Assembly (NCBI RefSeq): GCF_007671685.1
Contig: NZ_VCNL01000003.1
Location: forward strand, 222,131-286,130
Source: Halorubrum salsamenti
Lineage (GTDB): Archaea; Halobacteriota; Halobacteria; Halobacteriales; Haloferacaceae
Length of the DNA stretch: 64,000 bases
Reading direction: 5' to 3'
Of the stretch, positions 16,395-24,586 are shown one piece after another. The translations under genes and the position numbers were made by a program. The notes below the pieces were generated by a model. That model saw only the letters and a program-made list of their open reading frames with translations, was not told the origin of the DNA and did not search any database. Within the stretch, counting starts at the first letter, position 1; each line of letters begins with the position of its first letter.

Positions 16395-17369
16395 ATGGCC
16401 AGAGTCGTGCTGTCGGCGTACCCGATGATCGACCCGGAAACGTACCGCGAGGTCCTCGACGACGCGGCCGACGAGCCCGTCGAGATCGAGGTCGCCGAGT
16501 TGGGATCGACCGAGGACCTGATCGCGGCGGCCGACGGGGCCGACGCGGTGGTGACCGATATCGACACGCCGGTCACCGCCGAGGCGCTCGACGCGTTGGA
16601 CCTCCGGGCGGTGGTCCGGTCGGCGGTCGGCGTGAACAACGTCGACGTCGAGGCCGCCGCCGAGCGCGGCGTCACCGTCACCCGGGTCCCGGATTACTGC
16701 ACCGACGAGGTGGCGACACACTCCGTCTCGCTGCTTCTCGCCTGTCTCCGCTCGCTGAAGGTGTACGACGACGGGGTCGCCGGCGGCGGCTGGAGCTGGG
16801 AGGCCGGGCGGCCGATCCGCCGCGTGAGCGCGTCGACGATCGGGTTCGTCTCGTTCGGTCCGATCGCGCGGCGTGCGGCCGAACAGCTCGCCGGGTTCGA
16901 CGCCGACCTCGTCGCCTACGACCCGTTCGTAGAGGCCGAGGAGATGGCGGAGTACGACGTCGAGAAGGCGGCGTTCGATGAGCTGTTCGACCGCTCCGAC
17001 CACGTCGGCGTCTACGCCCCACTGACGGACGCGACCCGGGGAATGGTCGACGCCGACGCCCTCGGTCGCCTCGACGAGGACTCCGTGGTCGTCAACGTGA
17101 GTCGCGGACCGGTCGTCGACGCCGACGCGCTGCTCGACGCGCTGGAGACGGGAGCGATCAAGAGCGCGGGCCTCGACGTGCTCGCCGAGGAACCCCCCGA
17201 GAACGACCCGCTCGTCGGCCGCGACGACACGGTCGTCACGCCGCACGCGGCGTGGTACAGCGAGGAGGCCCGCGAGGGTCTGAATCGGAGCGGCGCCGCC
17301 GACGTGGCCGCCGTGCTCAACGGCGAGACGCCCGACGGCCGGGTCGATCCGGACGCCGACTGGCTCTGA
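16395..17369 (+). CDS. D-2-hydroxyacid dehydrogenase (CtBP-like)
   Basis: 324 residues of the NAD-dependent D-isomer 2-hydroxyacid dehydrogenase family. The Rossmann loop reads TIGFVSFGPIARRAAEQL (residues about 149-166). Catalytic residues are Arg in NVSRGPVVD, Glu in VLAEEPP and His in TPHAAWYS. The C-terminal binding protein subgroup is suggested by the PDYCTDEVATHSVSLLL motif. It could reduce 2-ketoacids or act in serine biosynthesis; the substrate is not decidable from sequence. ATG 16395 directly precedes ARVVLSAYP. Confidence 0.85.
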   Translation: MARVVLSAYPMIDPETYREVLDDAADEPVEIEVAELGSTEDLIAAADGADAVVTDIDTPVTAEALDALDLRAVVRSAVGVNNVDVEAAAERGVTVTRVPDYCTDEVATHSVSLLLACLRSLKVYDDGVAGGGWSWEAGRPIRRVSASTIGFVSFGPIARRAAEQLAGFDADLVAYDPFVEAEEMAEYDVEKAAFDELFDRSDHVGVYAPLTDATRGMVDADALGRLDEDSVVVNVSRGPVVDADALLDALETGAIKSAGLDVLAEEPPENDPLVGRDDTVVTPHAAWYSEEAREGLNRSGAADVAAVLNGETPDGRVDPDADWL

Positions 17370-17393
17370 GCGGACGAGACCGTGCGCGCCGGC

Positions 17394-18185
17394 TTACAGT
17401 CGGTCGAGCGCGTCGAATCCGTCCTCGTCGCCGGCATCGCCCGACCCGTCTCCGTCGCCGTCCGATCCCGCCTTGGCCGCATCGAGCGCGCCGTCGTCGA
17501 GACCCGCCGCCAGTCCGGGACCGAGGTCGTAGGTGTCGCGGACCGTCTGGGCCAGCACGCCGTCGCGGTCGAAGACGACGTAGACGGCGACGAACTCGTG
17601 CGCGGCCGGTCGGAGGACGAACACCTCCCGGGGGTCGTCGTCCTCGCGCGACTCGTTGACGCGCGCGACGAGGGGTTCGATCGGGAGCCGACCCGCCCGG
17701 AGGTCGGCGAAGGCGTCGCTTCCCGGCGCGTCCGCGAACAGGTACAGCGCGCCGTTCGGCTCGCCGTCGTTCGACCGGGTCGTGATCGAGCCGACCGCCT
17801 CGCCCGCGGAGCGGATCTGGTCCCACGCGTCGACGGCGGCCTCGAACATCCCCTCCACGTCGTCCGCGAAGCGGAAGCGGGTCTCGCGGACGGTCTCGAC
17901 GTCGACGAGGCGGGCCGAGCCGTCGGTCCACGCCAGCGTCGCGTCGACGACGAACCCCGGCTCCAGCGACGCGATCCGGTCGGCGAGGTCTCCCTCGTAC
18001 CCCTCGGCGGCGGCGTACATCGGGTCGAACCGGTCCTCTGCGTCCGGATCGGTCGGGTCGATCGGTCTCTCCGGGTGCTCGACGAGGACGAACTCCTCGG
18101 GGGGGTCGGACGGGCCGGTCCCGTCGATGTCGGGACGGGGGCGGCGGTCGTGGACGCGGAAGCGGCCGCTCGTCGTCGGTTCCAT
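17394..18185 (-). CDS. conserved haloarchaeal protein (DUF6663-like)
   Basis: 263 residues, soluble and acidic, no membrane segment. It starts MEPTTSGRFRVHDRRPRPD (ATG 18185), has a central FDPMYAAAEGYEGDLADRIASLEPG, and ends in a Gly/Asp-rich tail (DGDGDGSGDAGDEDG). From memory it matches the haloarchaeal family DUF6663 of unknown function. A much longer frame continues upstream but overlaps the methyltransferase gene in antisense and is not credible. Confidence 0.7.
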   Translation of the reverse strand: MEPTTSGRFRVHDRRPRPDIDGTGPSDPPEEFVLVEHPERPIDPTDPDAEDRFDPMYAAAEGYEGDLADRIASLEPGFVVDATLAWTDGSARLVDVETVRETRFRFADDVEGMFEAAVDAWDQIRSAGEAVGSITTRSNDGEPNGALYLFADAPGSDAFADLRAGRLPIEPLVARVNESREDDDPREVFVLRPAAHEFVAVYVVFDRDGVLAQTVRDTYDLGPGLAAGLDDGALDAAKAGSDGDGDGSGDAGDEDGFDALDRL

Positions 18186-18308
18186 ACCCGACGGTCGAGC
18201 GGCGGGCGGAAAAGCCGGTCGGAACAGGGGAGCCCACAGAGGGGACAGCGGACATCGACCGCTCAGGATCCGTGTCGTTATGGGGCGGGCGACCCAACCG
18301 AGCGGTAA

Positions 18309-18932
18309 ATGGGGATCCTCGAGGACAAGTCGAACGCCCGCCTGTTCTACAAGTACCTCTCGAAGGTGTACGACCGGGTCAACCGGTTCACCTGGACCGA
18401 GGAGATGCGCACGGAGGCGCTCTCGTGGCTGGAGTTCCTCGACGATCCGAAAGTCCTCGACGTGGGCTGTGGCACCGGGTTCGGTACCGAGGGACTGCTC
18501 GAACACGCCGACGACGTTCACGGCCTCGACCAGAGCGTCCACCAGATGGAGAAGGCGTTCGAGAAGTTCGGGAAACACGACCGCGTGAACTTCTACCGCG
18601 GCGACGCCGAGCGGCTCCCGTTCCGCGACGACACGTTCGATATCGTCTGGTCCTCCGGATCGATCGAGTACTGGCCGAACCCGATCGAGGGGCTCCGAGA
18701 GCTTCGCCGCGTCGCGAAGCCGGGCGGTCAGGTACTCGTCGTCGGCCCCGACTACCCGCACAACCCCGTCCTCCAGCGGGTCGCCGACGCGATCATGCTG
18801 TTCTACGACGAGGAGGAGGCCGACCGGATGTTCGAGGCGGCCGGCTACGAGACGTACGAGCACCACATCCAGCGGGCGAGCCCACAAAGCCCGCGCGCGA
18901 TCACGACGGTCGCGCGGGTCTCCGAGGAGTAG
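18309..18932 (+). CDS. class I SAM-dependent methyltransferase (UbiE/MenG-like)
   Basis: 207 residues. Motif I VLDVGCGTGFGTEGLL (about residue 50), acidic loop LDQSVHQMEKA, motif RGDAERLPFRDDTFDIVWSSGSIEYW and post-motif LRRVAKPGGQVLVVGPDYP are those of UbiE-type C-methyltransferases. The N-terminal FYKYLSKVYDRVN resembles quinone-pathway enzymes, so a role in menaquinone methylation is plausible but unproven. Divergent from the DUF6663-like gene. Confidence 0.85.
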   Translation: MGILEDKSNARLFYKYLSKVYDRVNRFTWTEEMRTEALSWLEFLDDPKVLDVGCGTGFGTEGLLEHADDVHGLDQSVHQMEKAFEKFGKHDRVNFYRGDAERLPFRDDTFDIVWSSGSIEYWPNPIEGLRELRRVAKPGGQVLVVGPDYPHNPVLQRVADAIMLFYDEEEADRMFEAAGYETYEHHIQRASPQSPRAITTVARVSEE

Positions 18933-18969
18933 CGGGCAGCGCTCGAGCGGTTCTTTCTCATCCCGTCCC

Positions 18970-19527
18970 CTACCCCGACTCGACGACCGTCTCTAGCGTC
19001 GCGACGGGCAGGCCATCGACCGAGACGTCGACGGTGACCGTCCGACCGGGTTCGAGGGCCGGAGCGTTCGTGCCCGCGACCCGGAACGACGCTGACCCGC
19101 CGACGCGCAAGTCCTCGTCAGTCGCGGCGTTGAACGCGCCCGTCGGTCCGGGATGGAACCCCGCCGCCGAGAAGAACGGGACCGGCGGCTGACGGGCGAG
19201 CGGCTCGCCGTCGACGCGTACCCGGACCTCTAGCTCGGTCGCGTTGAGCGCGTCGCCACCGCGGTGTGTAACCGTGATCCGATCGTCGGTCGCCGACAGC
19301 GACAGCGAGGCCGTCGGCGCCGGCTCGGGCGGGGCGCCGATCGCCGCGGTCACGACGCCGCCCGCTAGCACGACCGTGATAGCGAGCAGCAGGACACCGG
19401 CGATCGGCGTGAACGCGCGGGCAGACCGATCCGCAGTCGATCGCGGCTCTGTCGGTCGGGTCTCAGTCGGCGATCCGCAGCCAGCGGCCGGATCCCGCGA
19501 CGAATCGGCGTCAGTGTCGGTGGGCAC
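18970..19527 (-). CDS. archaeal type IV pilin-like protein
   Basis: 185 residues if started at GTG 19527. The N-terminal region ends RSARAFTPIAGVLLLAITVVLAGGVV in two parts: a class III signal peptide site before a 20-residue hydrophobic helix, as in haloarchaeal pilins (Pilin_N/DUF1628), followed by a beta-rich ectodomain. PibD would cleave before the helix. The TATA taataag at 19550-19556 lies 26 bp before the GTG, supporting this start as leaderless. It lies 50 bp downstream of the secreted-protein gene on the same strand. Confidence 0.75.
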   Translation of the reverse strand: MPTDTDADSSRDPAAGCGSPTETRPTEPRSTADRSARAFTPIAGVLLLAITVVLAGGVVTAAIGAPPEPAPTASLSLSATDDRITVTHRGGDALNATELEVRVRVDGEPLARQPPVPFFSAAGFHPGPTGAFNAATDEDLRVGGSASFRVAGTNAPALEPGRTVTVDVSVDGLPVATLETVVESG

Positions 19528-19576
19528 GGAGGGGCTGCCGCGGGATCCGTAATAAGCGTCGGGGCCAGCGGCGACG

Positions 19577-20857
19577 CTACTCGCCGTCGATCGGACGCGG
19601 TGTCGCGATGGGGTCGAGGTTGTCGATGAAGAGAGCGCGGGGCTCGTCGACGACGGTGACCCGGTAGGACTCCGCCGGCGAGAGCGTCCGGACCGCACCG
19701 TCCGCGTCGGTGGTGCCGATCGTCCGGCTGTCGCCGTCGCCGACGCTTTTCGTGACGGTAACGTCGCGGACGGGCTCGCCCGTCTCGTCGTCGCGGACGG
19801 TTACCGTTACCGGGCCGCCGGCGTAGCTGCGGTCGACGGTGACGTTGAATCCGTCTCCGCTCTCGGAGACGGACTCGGTGTCGGGGAACGCGCCAAGCGC
19901 AATCCGCTGGTGCTCCACGAACACCTGTTCCGTGCCGCCGCTGACGAAGGTACGGAGGAGCCCGAACTCGTGGGGAACGGTTATCCGCTGGACCGAGCCG
20001 GCGCCGAACGCGTCGGGCTCGCGGAGCGACACCGTTTCAGGGTAGGCTTCGGAGGTGGCATTGATCGCCTCGGTGTTGCTGATCGAGCCGCCCCCGCGGT
20101 CCCAGCGGTCGAGCCGGAAGACCTCGCGGACGTACTCCCCGTCGACGATCGTCGCTAACACGATCGACCGCTCGCTCGACTCGACGTACACGCTGGTGGC
20201 GGGCGTCGCGCCGCGCGCAGCCGAGAGCGCGTAGTCCCGGACGGGACCCTCGTACACCTGTAGCGCGACCTGAAGCTCGTCGAGTCGGGTCGGGGAGCTG
20301 AACCCGTCCGTTTCCTCAGCGAGGGCGTCGATTTCGTCGAGCCGCTCGTCGTACTCGCGGGCGGTCGCAGCGATGCGGACGAGCTCGTCGAGGAGCGCTC
20401 GGTTGGAGAGGTTGCCGGTAGCGTGAGCGTTGAACGCCTCCGCCTGTCGACTGTTGAGCGTCACCTCGGCGCGCTCGACGCGGTTGATCGCAGAGAGGAT
20501 CCGGCGCTGCCGTTCCGCGCTCGTCTCGGCGCCCTCGATCCGCTCGATGACCGCCGCGGTCTCCATGGCCGAGTCGGTCTCGTCGACAGCGAACCCGATC
20601 GACGAGCCGAGGTCTGCGCCGCGTCTCTCGGACCCGAAACGCGTGTCGACGTCGACCGGCGTGGACAGCGTCCGGAAGGTGAGGTTCCCCGTGTCGACCT
20701 GCGGGCGGTCACGATCCTCGTCGACGCCGTCGAGCGCCCCGATAGCGCTCTCGGCGGCCGGGTGGGGGGGCGCCCCCGCGGCCGCCGCCGGCGACACCGC
20801 GCCGGCGATCGGCGCGAGCAGAAGCAGCACCGCGAGGGAGATCGGGAGGGCTCTCAT
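19577..20857 (-). CDS. secreted protein with C-terminal Ig/carboxypeptidase-like domain
   Basis: 426 residues. The ATG at 20857 opens a Sec signal peptide (LPISLAVLLLLAPIAGAV..AAAAGA). An alpha-helical middle part (RQRRILSAINRVERAEVTLNSRQAEAFNAH) is followed by a beta-rich domain; the end (GGPVTVTVRDDETGEPVRDVTVTKSV) looks like a carboxypeptidase-regulatory or Big-like repeat. The C-terminal GPVTVTV..T.DADG pattern is typical of secreted haloarchaeal proteins. It is divergently transcribed from a membrane-anchored HTH protein. From memory it resembles DUF7096; the function is unknown. Confidence 0.75.
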   Translation of the reverse strand: MRALPISLAVLLLLAPIAGAVSPAAAAGAPPHPAAESAIGALDGVDEDRDRPQVDTGNLTFRTLSTPVDVDTRFGSERRGADLGSSIGFAVDETDSAMETAAVIERIEGAETSAERQRRILSAINRVERAEVTLNSRQAEAFNAHATGNLSNRALLDELVRIAATAREYDERLDEIDALAEETDGFSSPTRLDELQVALQVYEGPVRDYALSAARGATPATSVYVESSERSIVLATIVDGEYVREVFRLDRWDRGGGSISNTEAINATSEAYPETVSLREPDAFGAGSVQRITVPHEFGLLRTFVSGGTEQVFVEHQRIALGAFPDTESVSESGDGFNVTVDRSYAGGPVTVTVRDDETGEPVRDVTVTKSVGDGDSRTIGTTDADGAVRTLSPAESYRVTVVDEPRALFIDNLDPIATPRPIDGE

Positions 20858-21011
20858 ATTACCCCGGTTCGCGTCAGGATATAAAAAATCCACCTCAACG
20901 AGCCGGCGCGATCCGTCGGGGTCCGCGATCGACTCGGTTGTTACGGCTCCATCAGCGGCCGAAACGAGCGATGGAAAGCGTTTTGCCCGACGCCTGAGTG
21001 CGGTGATCTGT

Positions 21012-22268
21012 ATGCGGAACGCCCCGTCTCGCGCTCTCCTCGTCGGGCTAGTGACCGTCGCACTCGTCGTGAGCGGCGCCGTGCCCGTGGCGGGAGACGC
21101 GCCCTCGCCCTCGTCTTCGTCCTCCCTCGAGGCCGGCCCGTCCGCCGTTGACCCCTCCGCCGTCGAACAGATCAACGAACCGTTCGACCCGGACACGGCG
21201 ACACGGATCCTGATCGAACCGACACCGGACCGCGACGCCCGGTGGACCGTGTCGGTCAGGTACGCGCTCGCCGACGAGGCCGACCGCGCGGCGTTCGACG
21301 CGACCGGCGACAGGTTCCTCGACGGCGAGGTCGGGCCCGAGGCGACGCTGTTCGAGGGGTTCGCCCGCGAGGCCAACCGGAACGTCGACCGAACGATGCG
21401 GATCGAAGACGTGGACCGCGAGGTGATCGTCCACGACAACCCCTCGTCGTTCGACGTGGCCACCGGCGAGACGACGGCAGTCGGCGAGTTCCGGCTGACG
21501 TTCGTCTGGACCGCGTTCCTCGAAGAGGACGGCGAGAATCTGCGGTTGGGCGACGCGCTGACCACGCCGAACGGCGGGACATGGCTGTTCTCGCTGGAGG
21601 AGGGACAGACGCTCGAAGTGGAGACGCCGGAGGGGTACACCGTCACCGGAACCCCGGGCGCCACGGTCCCGCTGCGCGATAACGCCGTGATCGTCGAGGG
21701 ACCGCGCACCTTCGGCGAGGACGAGCGGTTCGCGGTCGTGTACACGCCCGCCGGCACAGCCGCACCCCCCTGGGCGATGCTCGCCGCCGCGATCGTCGTC
21801 GCCGCGGTGCTCATCGCCGGGAGTATCGCCGGCTATCGGCGAATGGACGGAGATTCCCCCACCGAGGCGGGCGAGAGCGCCGGCGAGGGAGCAGTCGATA
21901 GCGACGGAGGGGAACCGGTCGGGCACGGAGGACGCGACGCCGCGTCCGGCGCCTCCGGCGATCCGGACTCGGAGAGCGACGGAACGGAAGGCGACGCCGC
22001 GGCGGCCGGGGAAGAGAAAAACGAGGACCTCTCGCTGCTGTCCGACGAGGAGCGCGTAGAGCGCCTCCTGGAGAACAACGGCGGGCGGATGCGACAGGCC
22101 GACATCGTCGCGGAGACCGGGTGGTCAGACGCGAAGGTGTCACAGCTGCTCTCCGCGATGGCCGAGTCGGGGCGCGTGGAGAAGCTCCGGCTGGGGCGCG
22201 AGAACCTGATCTCGATCCCGGACGACGAGGGCGATGGCGACGACGGCGACGACGGCTCCGAGACCTGA
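21012..22268 (+). CDS. membrane-anchored winged-helix regulator
   Basis: 418 residues with an outside-in layout: signal peptide (RALLVGLVTVALVVSGAVPVAG), an extracytoplasmic beta-rich domain to about residue 250, one membrane helix (WAMLAAAIVVAAVLIAGSIAGY), an acidic linker, then a cytoplasmic winged helix (LLSDEERVERLLENNGGRMRQADIVAETGWSDAKVSQLL in two parts). This is a one-component transmembrane sensor-regulator; haloarchaeal DUF7345/DUF7343-type architecture (recalled). It stands 154 bp from the divergent secreted-protein gene, which may supply its signal or be its target. Confidence 0.8.
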   Translation: MRNAPSRALLVGLVTVALVVSGAVPVAGDAPSPSSSSSLEAGPSAVDPSAVEQINEPFDPDTATRILIEPTPDRDARWTVSVRYALADEADRAAFDATGDRFLDGEVGPEATLFEGFAREANRNVDRTMRIEDVDREVIVHDNPSSFDVATGETTAVGEFRLTFVWTAFLEEDGENLRLGDALTTPNGGTWLFSLEEGQTLEVETPEGYTVTGTPGATVPLRDNAVIVEGPRTFGEDERFAVVYTPAGTAAPPWAMLAAAIVVAAVLIAGSIAGYRRMDGDSPTEAGESAGEGAVDSDGGEPVGHGGRDAASGASGDPDSESDGTEGDAAAAGEEKNEDLSLLSDEERVERLLENNGGRMRQADIVAETGWSDAKVSQLLSAMAESGRVEKLRLGRENLISIPDDEGDGDDGDDGSET

Positions 22269-22396
22269 GACCGGCGGCGGGATATCGGGAGGCGAAGCGG
22301 GAGGCCGACGCCGAGAGGTCGGGACGGAGCGGAAACCGCGAGTCCGCGGTGAGGTGTTCCGAAAGCTCTTACAGGTCGAACGACGGAGTATCGATC

Positions 22397-23185
22397 ATGA
22401 AAGTTCTGGTGACAGTCAAGGAGGTCGCGGAGCCGGACGACGAATTCGCGATCGAGGGCACCGACATCGCGGCGTCCGACCTCGAGTACGACCTCAACGA
22501 GTGGGACGACTACGCGGTCGAGGCGGCGGTGCAGCTGGCCGAGGCGGGGATCGCGGACGAGGTCGTCGCCGTCACCATCGGGCCGGAGCGCGCCGAGGAG
22601 ACGATTCGGATGGCGCTCGCGAAGGGCGCCGACCGCGCCGTGCGGGTGTGGGACGACGCCCTCGAAGCGGGCTTCGCCGACGTGGCCGCGAAGGTCACGA
22701 CGTTCGAGGCGGTCGTCGAGGCGGAGGAGCCCGACCTCGTACTCGGCGGCGTACAGGCCGCGGACACCGGGTTCGGCGCGACGGGCGTCGCGCTCGCCGA
22801 GCGGATCGGCTTCGAGCACGCCGCCGTCGTCAACGACCTCGAGGTCGATGCCGACGCGGGCGTCGCACACGCCCACCGCGAGCTGGAGGGCGGTATCGAA
22901 GAGCTGACCGACGTGGATCTCCCCGCCGTACTGACGGTCCAGACCGGGCTCAACGAGCCGCGGTACGCGAGCCTCCGAGGCATCCGGCAGGCGCAGCGGA
23001 AGGAGATCGACGCGAAGGACCTGGCCGACCTCGGGCTGTCGGCGGCCGACGTCGAGAGCGCGCTGGCGATCACCTCGATGTACGAGCCGGAGAGCGAGTC
23101 CGACGCCGAGATCATCGAGGGCGACGCGGGGGAGAGCGCGTCGCGCCTGGCCGAAGTCCTCCGCGAGAAGGGGGTGGGCGCGTGA
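22397..23185 (+). CDS. etfB: electron transfer flavoprotein subunit beta
   Basis: 262 residues. Binds AMP and part of FAD and shuttles electrons from acyl-CoA and other dehydrogenases to the quinone pool through ETF:quinone oxidoreductase. The N-terminus KVLVTVKEVAEPDDE and the ETF-beta signature (VLTVQTGLNEPRYASLRGI) are present. The stop shares its A with the ATG of etfA (TGATG), giving strict translational coupling. Confidence 0.95.
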   Translation: MKVLVTVKEVAEPDDEFAIEGTDIAASDLEYDLNEWDDYAVEAAVQLAEAGIADEVVAVTIGPERAEETIRMALAKGADRAVRVWDDALEAGFADVAAKVTTFEAVVEAEEPDLVLGGVQAADTGFGATGVALAERIGFEHAAVVNDLEVDADAGVAHAHRELEGGIEELTDVDLPAVLTVQTGLNEPRYASLRGIRQAQRKEIDAKDLADLGLSAADVESALAITSMYEPESESDAEIIEGDAGESASRLAEVLREKGVGA

Positions 23186-24132
23186 TGTCCGACGTGCTCG
23201 TCGTCTCGGAACACCGACGCGGAGGGCTTCGAGACGTTTCCTACGAGGCGATCACGGCCGGACGCGAACTCGCCGACGCGCAGGGAGGCGACCTCCACGT
23301 TGCGGCGATCAGCGGCGACATCGATCAGTTCGCAGACGATCTGAACCGCGAGGGCGTCGACGCGGTCCACGCGGTCTCGAACGGCGAGGAGTTCGATCAC
23401 AACGTCTACCAGTCGGCGGTCGGGGCGCTGCTCGAGCAGACCGACGCCGGGACCGTCGTGATCCCGAACTCGGTCAACGGGCTGGACTACGCGCCCGCGG
23501 TCGCCGAGGCGCACGGCCTCCCGCTGGTGACGGACGCGATCGGCTTCGCGTACGACGACGGGCTGACCGTCACCCGCGAGATGTACGGCTCGAAGGTGGA
23601 GACGACCGTCGACGTCGACGGCGACCGCCACGTGCTCACGGTCCGCGGCGGCGAGTGGGCGCCCGCGGAGGGCGTCGGCGACGCGCCGGTCGAGTCCCTC
23701 GAGGTCGACCATCCGGAGTCGGGCGCGCGCGTCACGGGCTTCGAGGAGGTCGGCGGCGGCGACGTCGACATCGCGGACGCCGACGTGCTCGTCTCCGTCG
23801 GCCGCGGTATCGAGGATGAAGAGAACCTGGAGCTCGTCGAGGAGCTCGCCGACGCGCTCGGCGCGACGCTCTCCGCGTCGCGGCCGATCGTCGACAACGG
23901 CTGGCTCCCGAAGAACCGGCAGGTCGGACAGAGCGGAAAGGTCGTCACGCCGGACGTGTACATCGCGGTCGGCATCTCCGGCGCGGTCCAGCACGTCGCC
24001 GGGATGAAGGGGTCGGACACGATCGTCGCGATCAACACCGACCCGAACGCGCCCATCTTCGACATCGCCGACTACGGGATCGTCGGCGACCTGTTCGACG
24101 TGGTGCCCGAACTCATCGACGAGTTCGCGTAG
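23185..24132 (+). CDS. etfA: electron transfer flavoprotein subunit alpha
   Basis: 315 residues. The N-terminal ETF domain is followed by the C-terminal FAD-binding domain with VSVGRGIEDEENL, SRPIVDNGWLP, RQVGQSGKVVTPDVYIAVG and the GISGAVQH..GM motif that contacts FAD. ATG 23185 was chosen; a GTG one codon upstream is possible. It forms the heterodimer with EtfB encoded just before. Confidence 0.95.
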   Translation: MSDVLVVSEHRRGGLRDVSYEAITAGRELADAQGGDLHVAAISGDIDQFADDLNREGVDAVHAVSNGEEFDHNVYQSAVGALLEQTDAGTVVIPNSVNGLDYAPAVAEAHGLPLVTDAIGFAYDDGLTVTREMYGSKVETTVDVDGDRHVLTVRGGEWAPAEGVGDAPVESLEVDHPESGARVTGFEEVGGGDVDIADADVLVSVGRGIEDEENLELVEELADALGATLSASRPIVDNGWLPKNRQVGQSGKVVTPDVYIAVGISGAVQHVAGMKGSDTIVAINTDPNAPIFDIADYGIVGDLFDVVPELIDEFA

Positions 24133-24227
24133 GGGAGAAGTAGGGGGAGCGAGAGGAGAGACCAGAGCCGAAGAAGCGAGACGCCGCGGGAGAAACACCT
24201 TTTAAGATCGTCACGGATGTGACGATT

Positions 24228-24482
24228 ATGCCACATATTCGGGGGACGGTCCACGGCGTCGCCTCGATGGTGACCCTCGTGGTCGGGTCGATGTTGACGA
24301 ACACGATCCGCGAGGAGTACGAGCTGTTCGCGCAGGTCGCCGCGACCACGACGCATCTGCTGATCGACGTCGCGGAGCTGCCGGTCTCACGGGAGGTCGC
24401 CGAGGTCGTCGTGCCCGTCGGCGTGCTGATGGGCATCTGGGTGTTCGCCTACGAGCTCCAGCGGCTCTCGCGGAGCGACTGA
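24228..24482 (+). CDS. small two-helix membrane protein
   Basis: 84 residues. [25 protein letters not shown].. and [23 protein letters not shown] give two membrane segments joined by a polar helix. The TATA-like ttttaag at about 24200 lies 26-28 bp before ATG 24228, favouring this leaderless start over a GTG at 24219. Not recognised; the family seems restricted to haloarchaea. It lies between etfBA and rfcS without obvious linkage. Confidence 0.65.
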   Translation: MPHIRGTVHGVASMVTLVVGSMLTNTIREEYELFAQVAATTTHLLIDVAELPVSREVAEVVVPVGVLMGIWVFAYELQRLSRSD

Positions 24483-24586
24483 CGCCCGAGAGCCGGGGCG
24501 CGAACCTGCTCGCTTCTGCTCGCCTCCGCTCGCCGACGCGGCCGGGTCTCGGGGCGTTTATCACCCCGCCGATCCTCCGATCCGTC

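Noticed and set aside
19577-21814. N-terminal extension of the secreted-protein frame to 745 residues
   Set aside because: The first 319 residues are Ser/Arg-rich and lie antisense to the divergent regulator; a good signal peptide begins at 20857.
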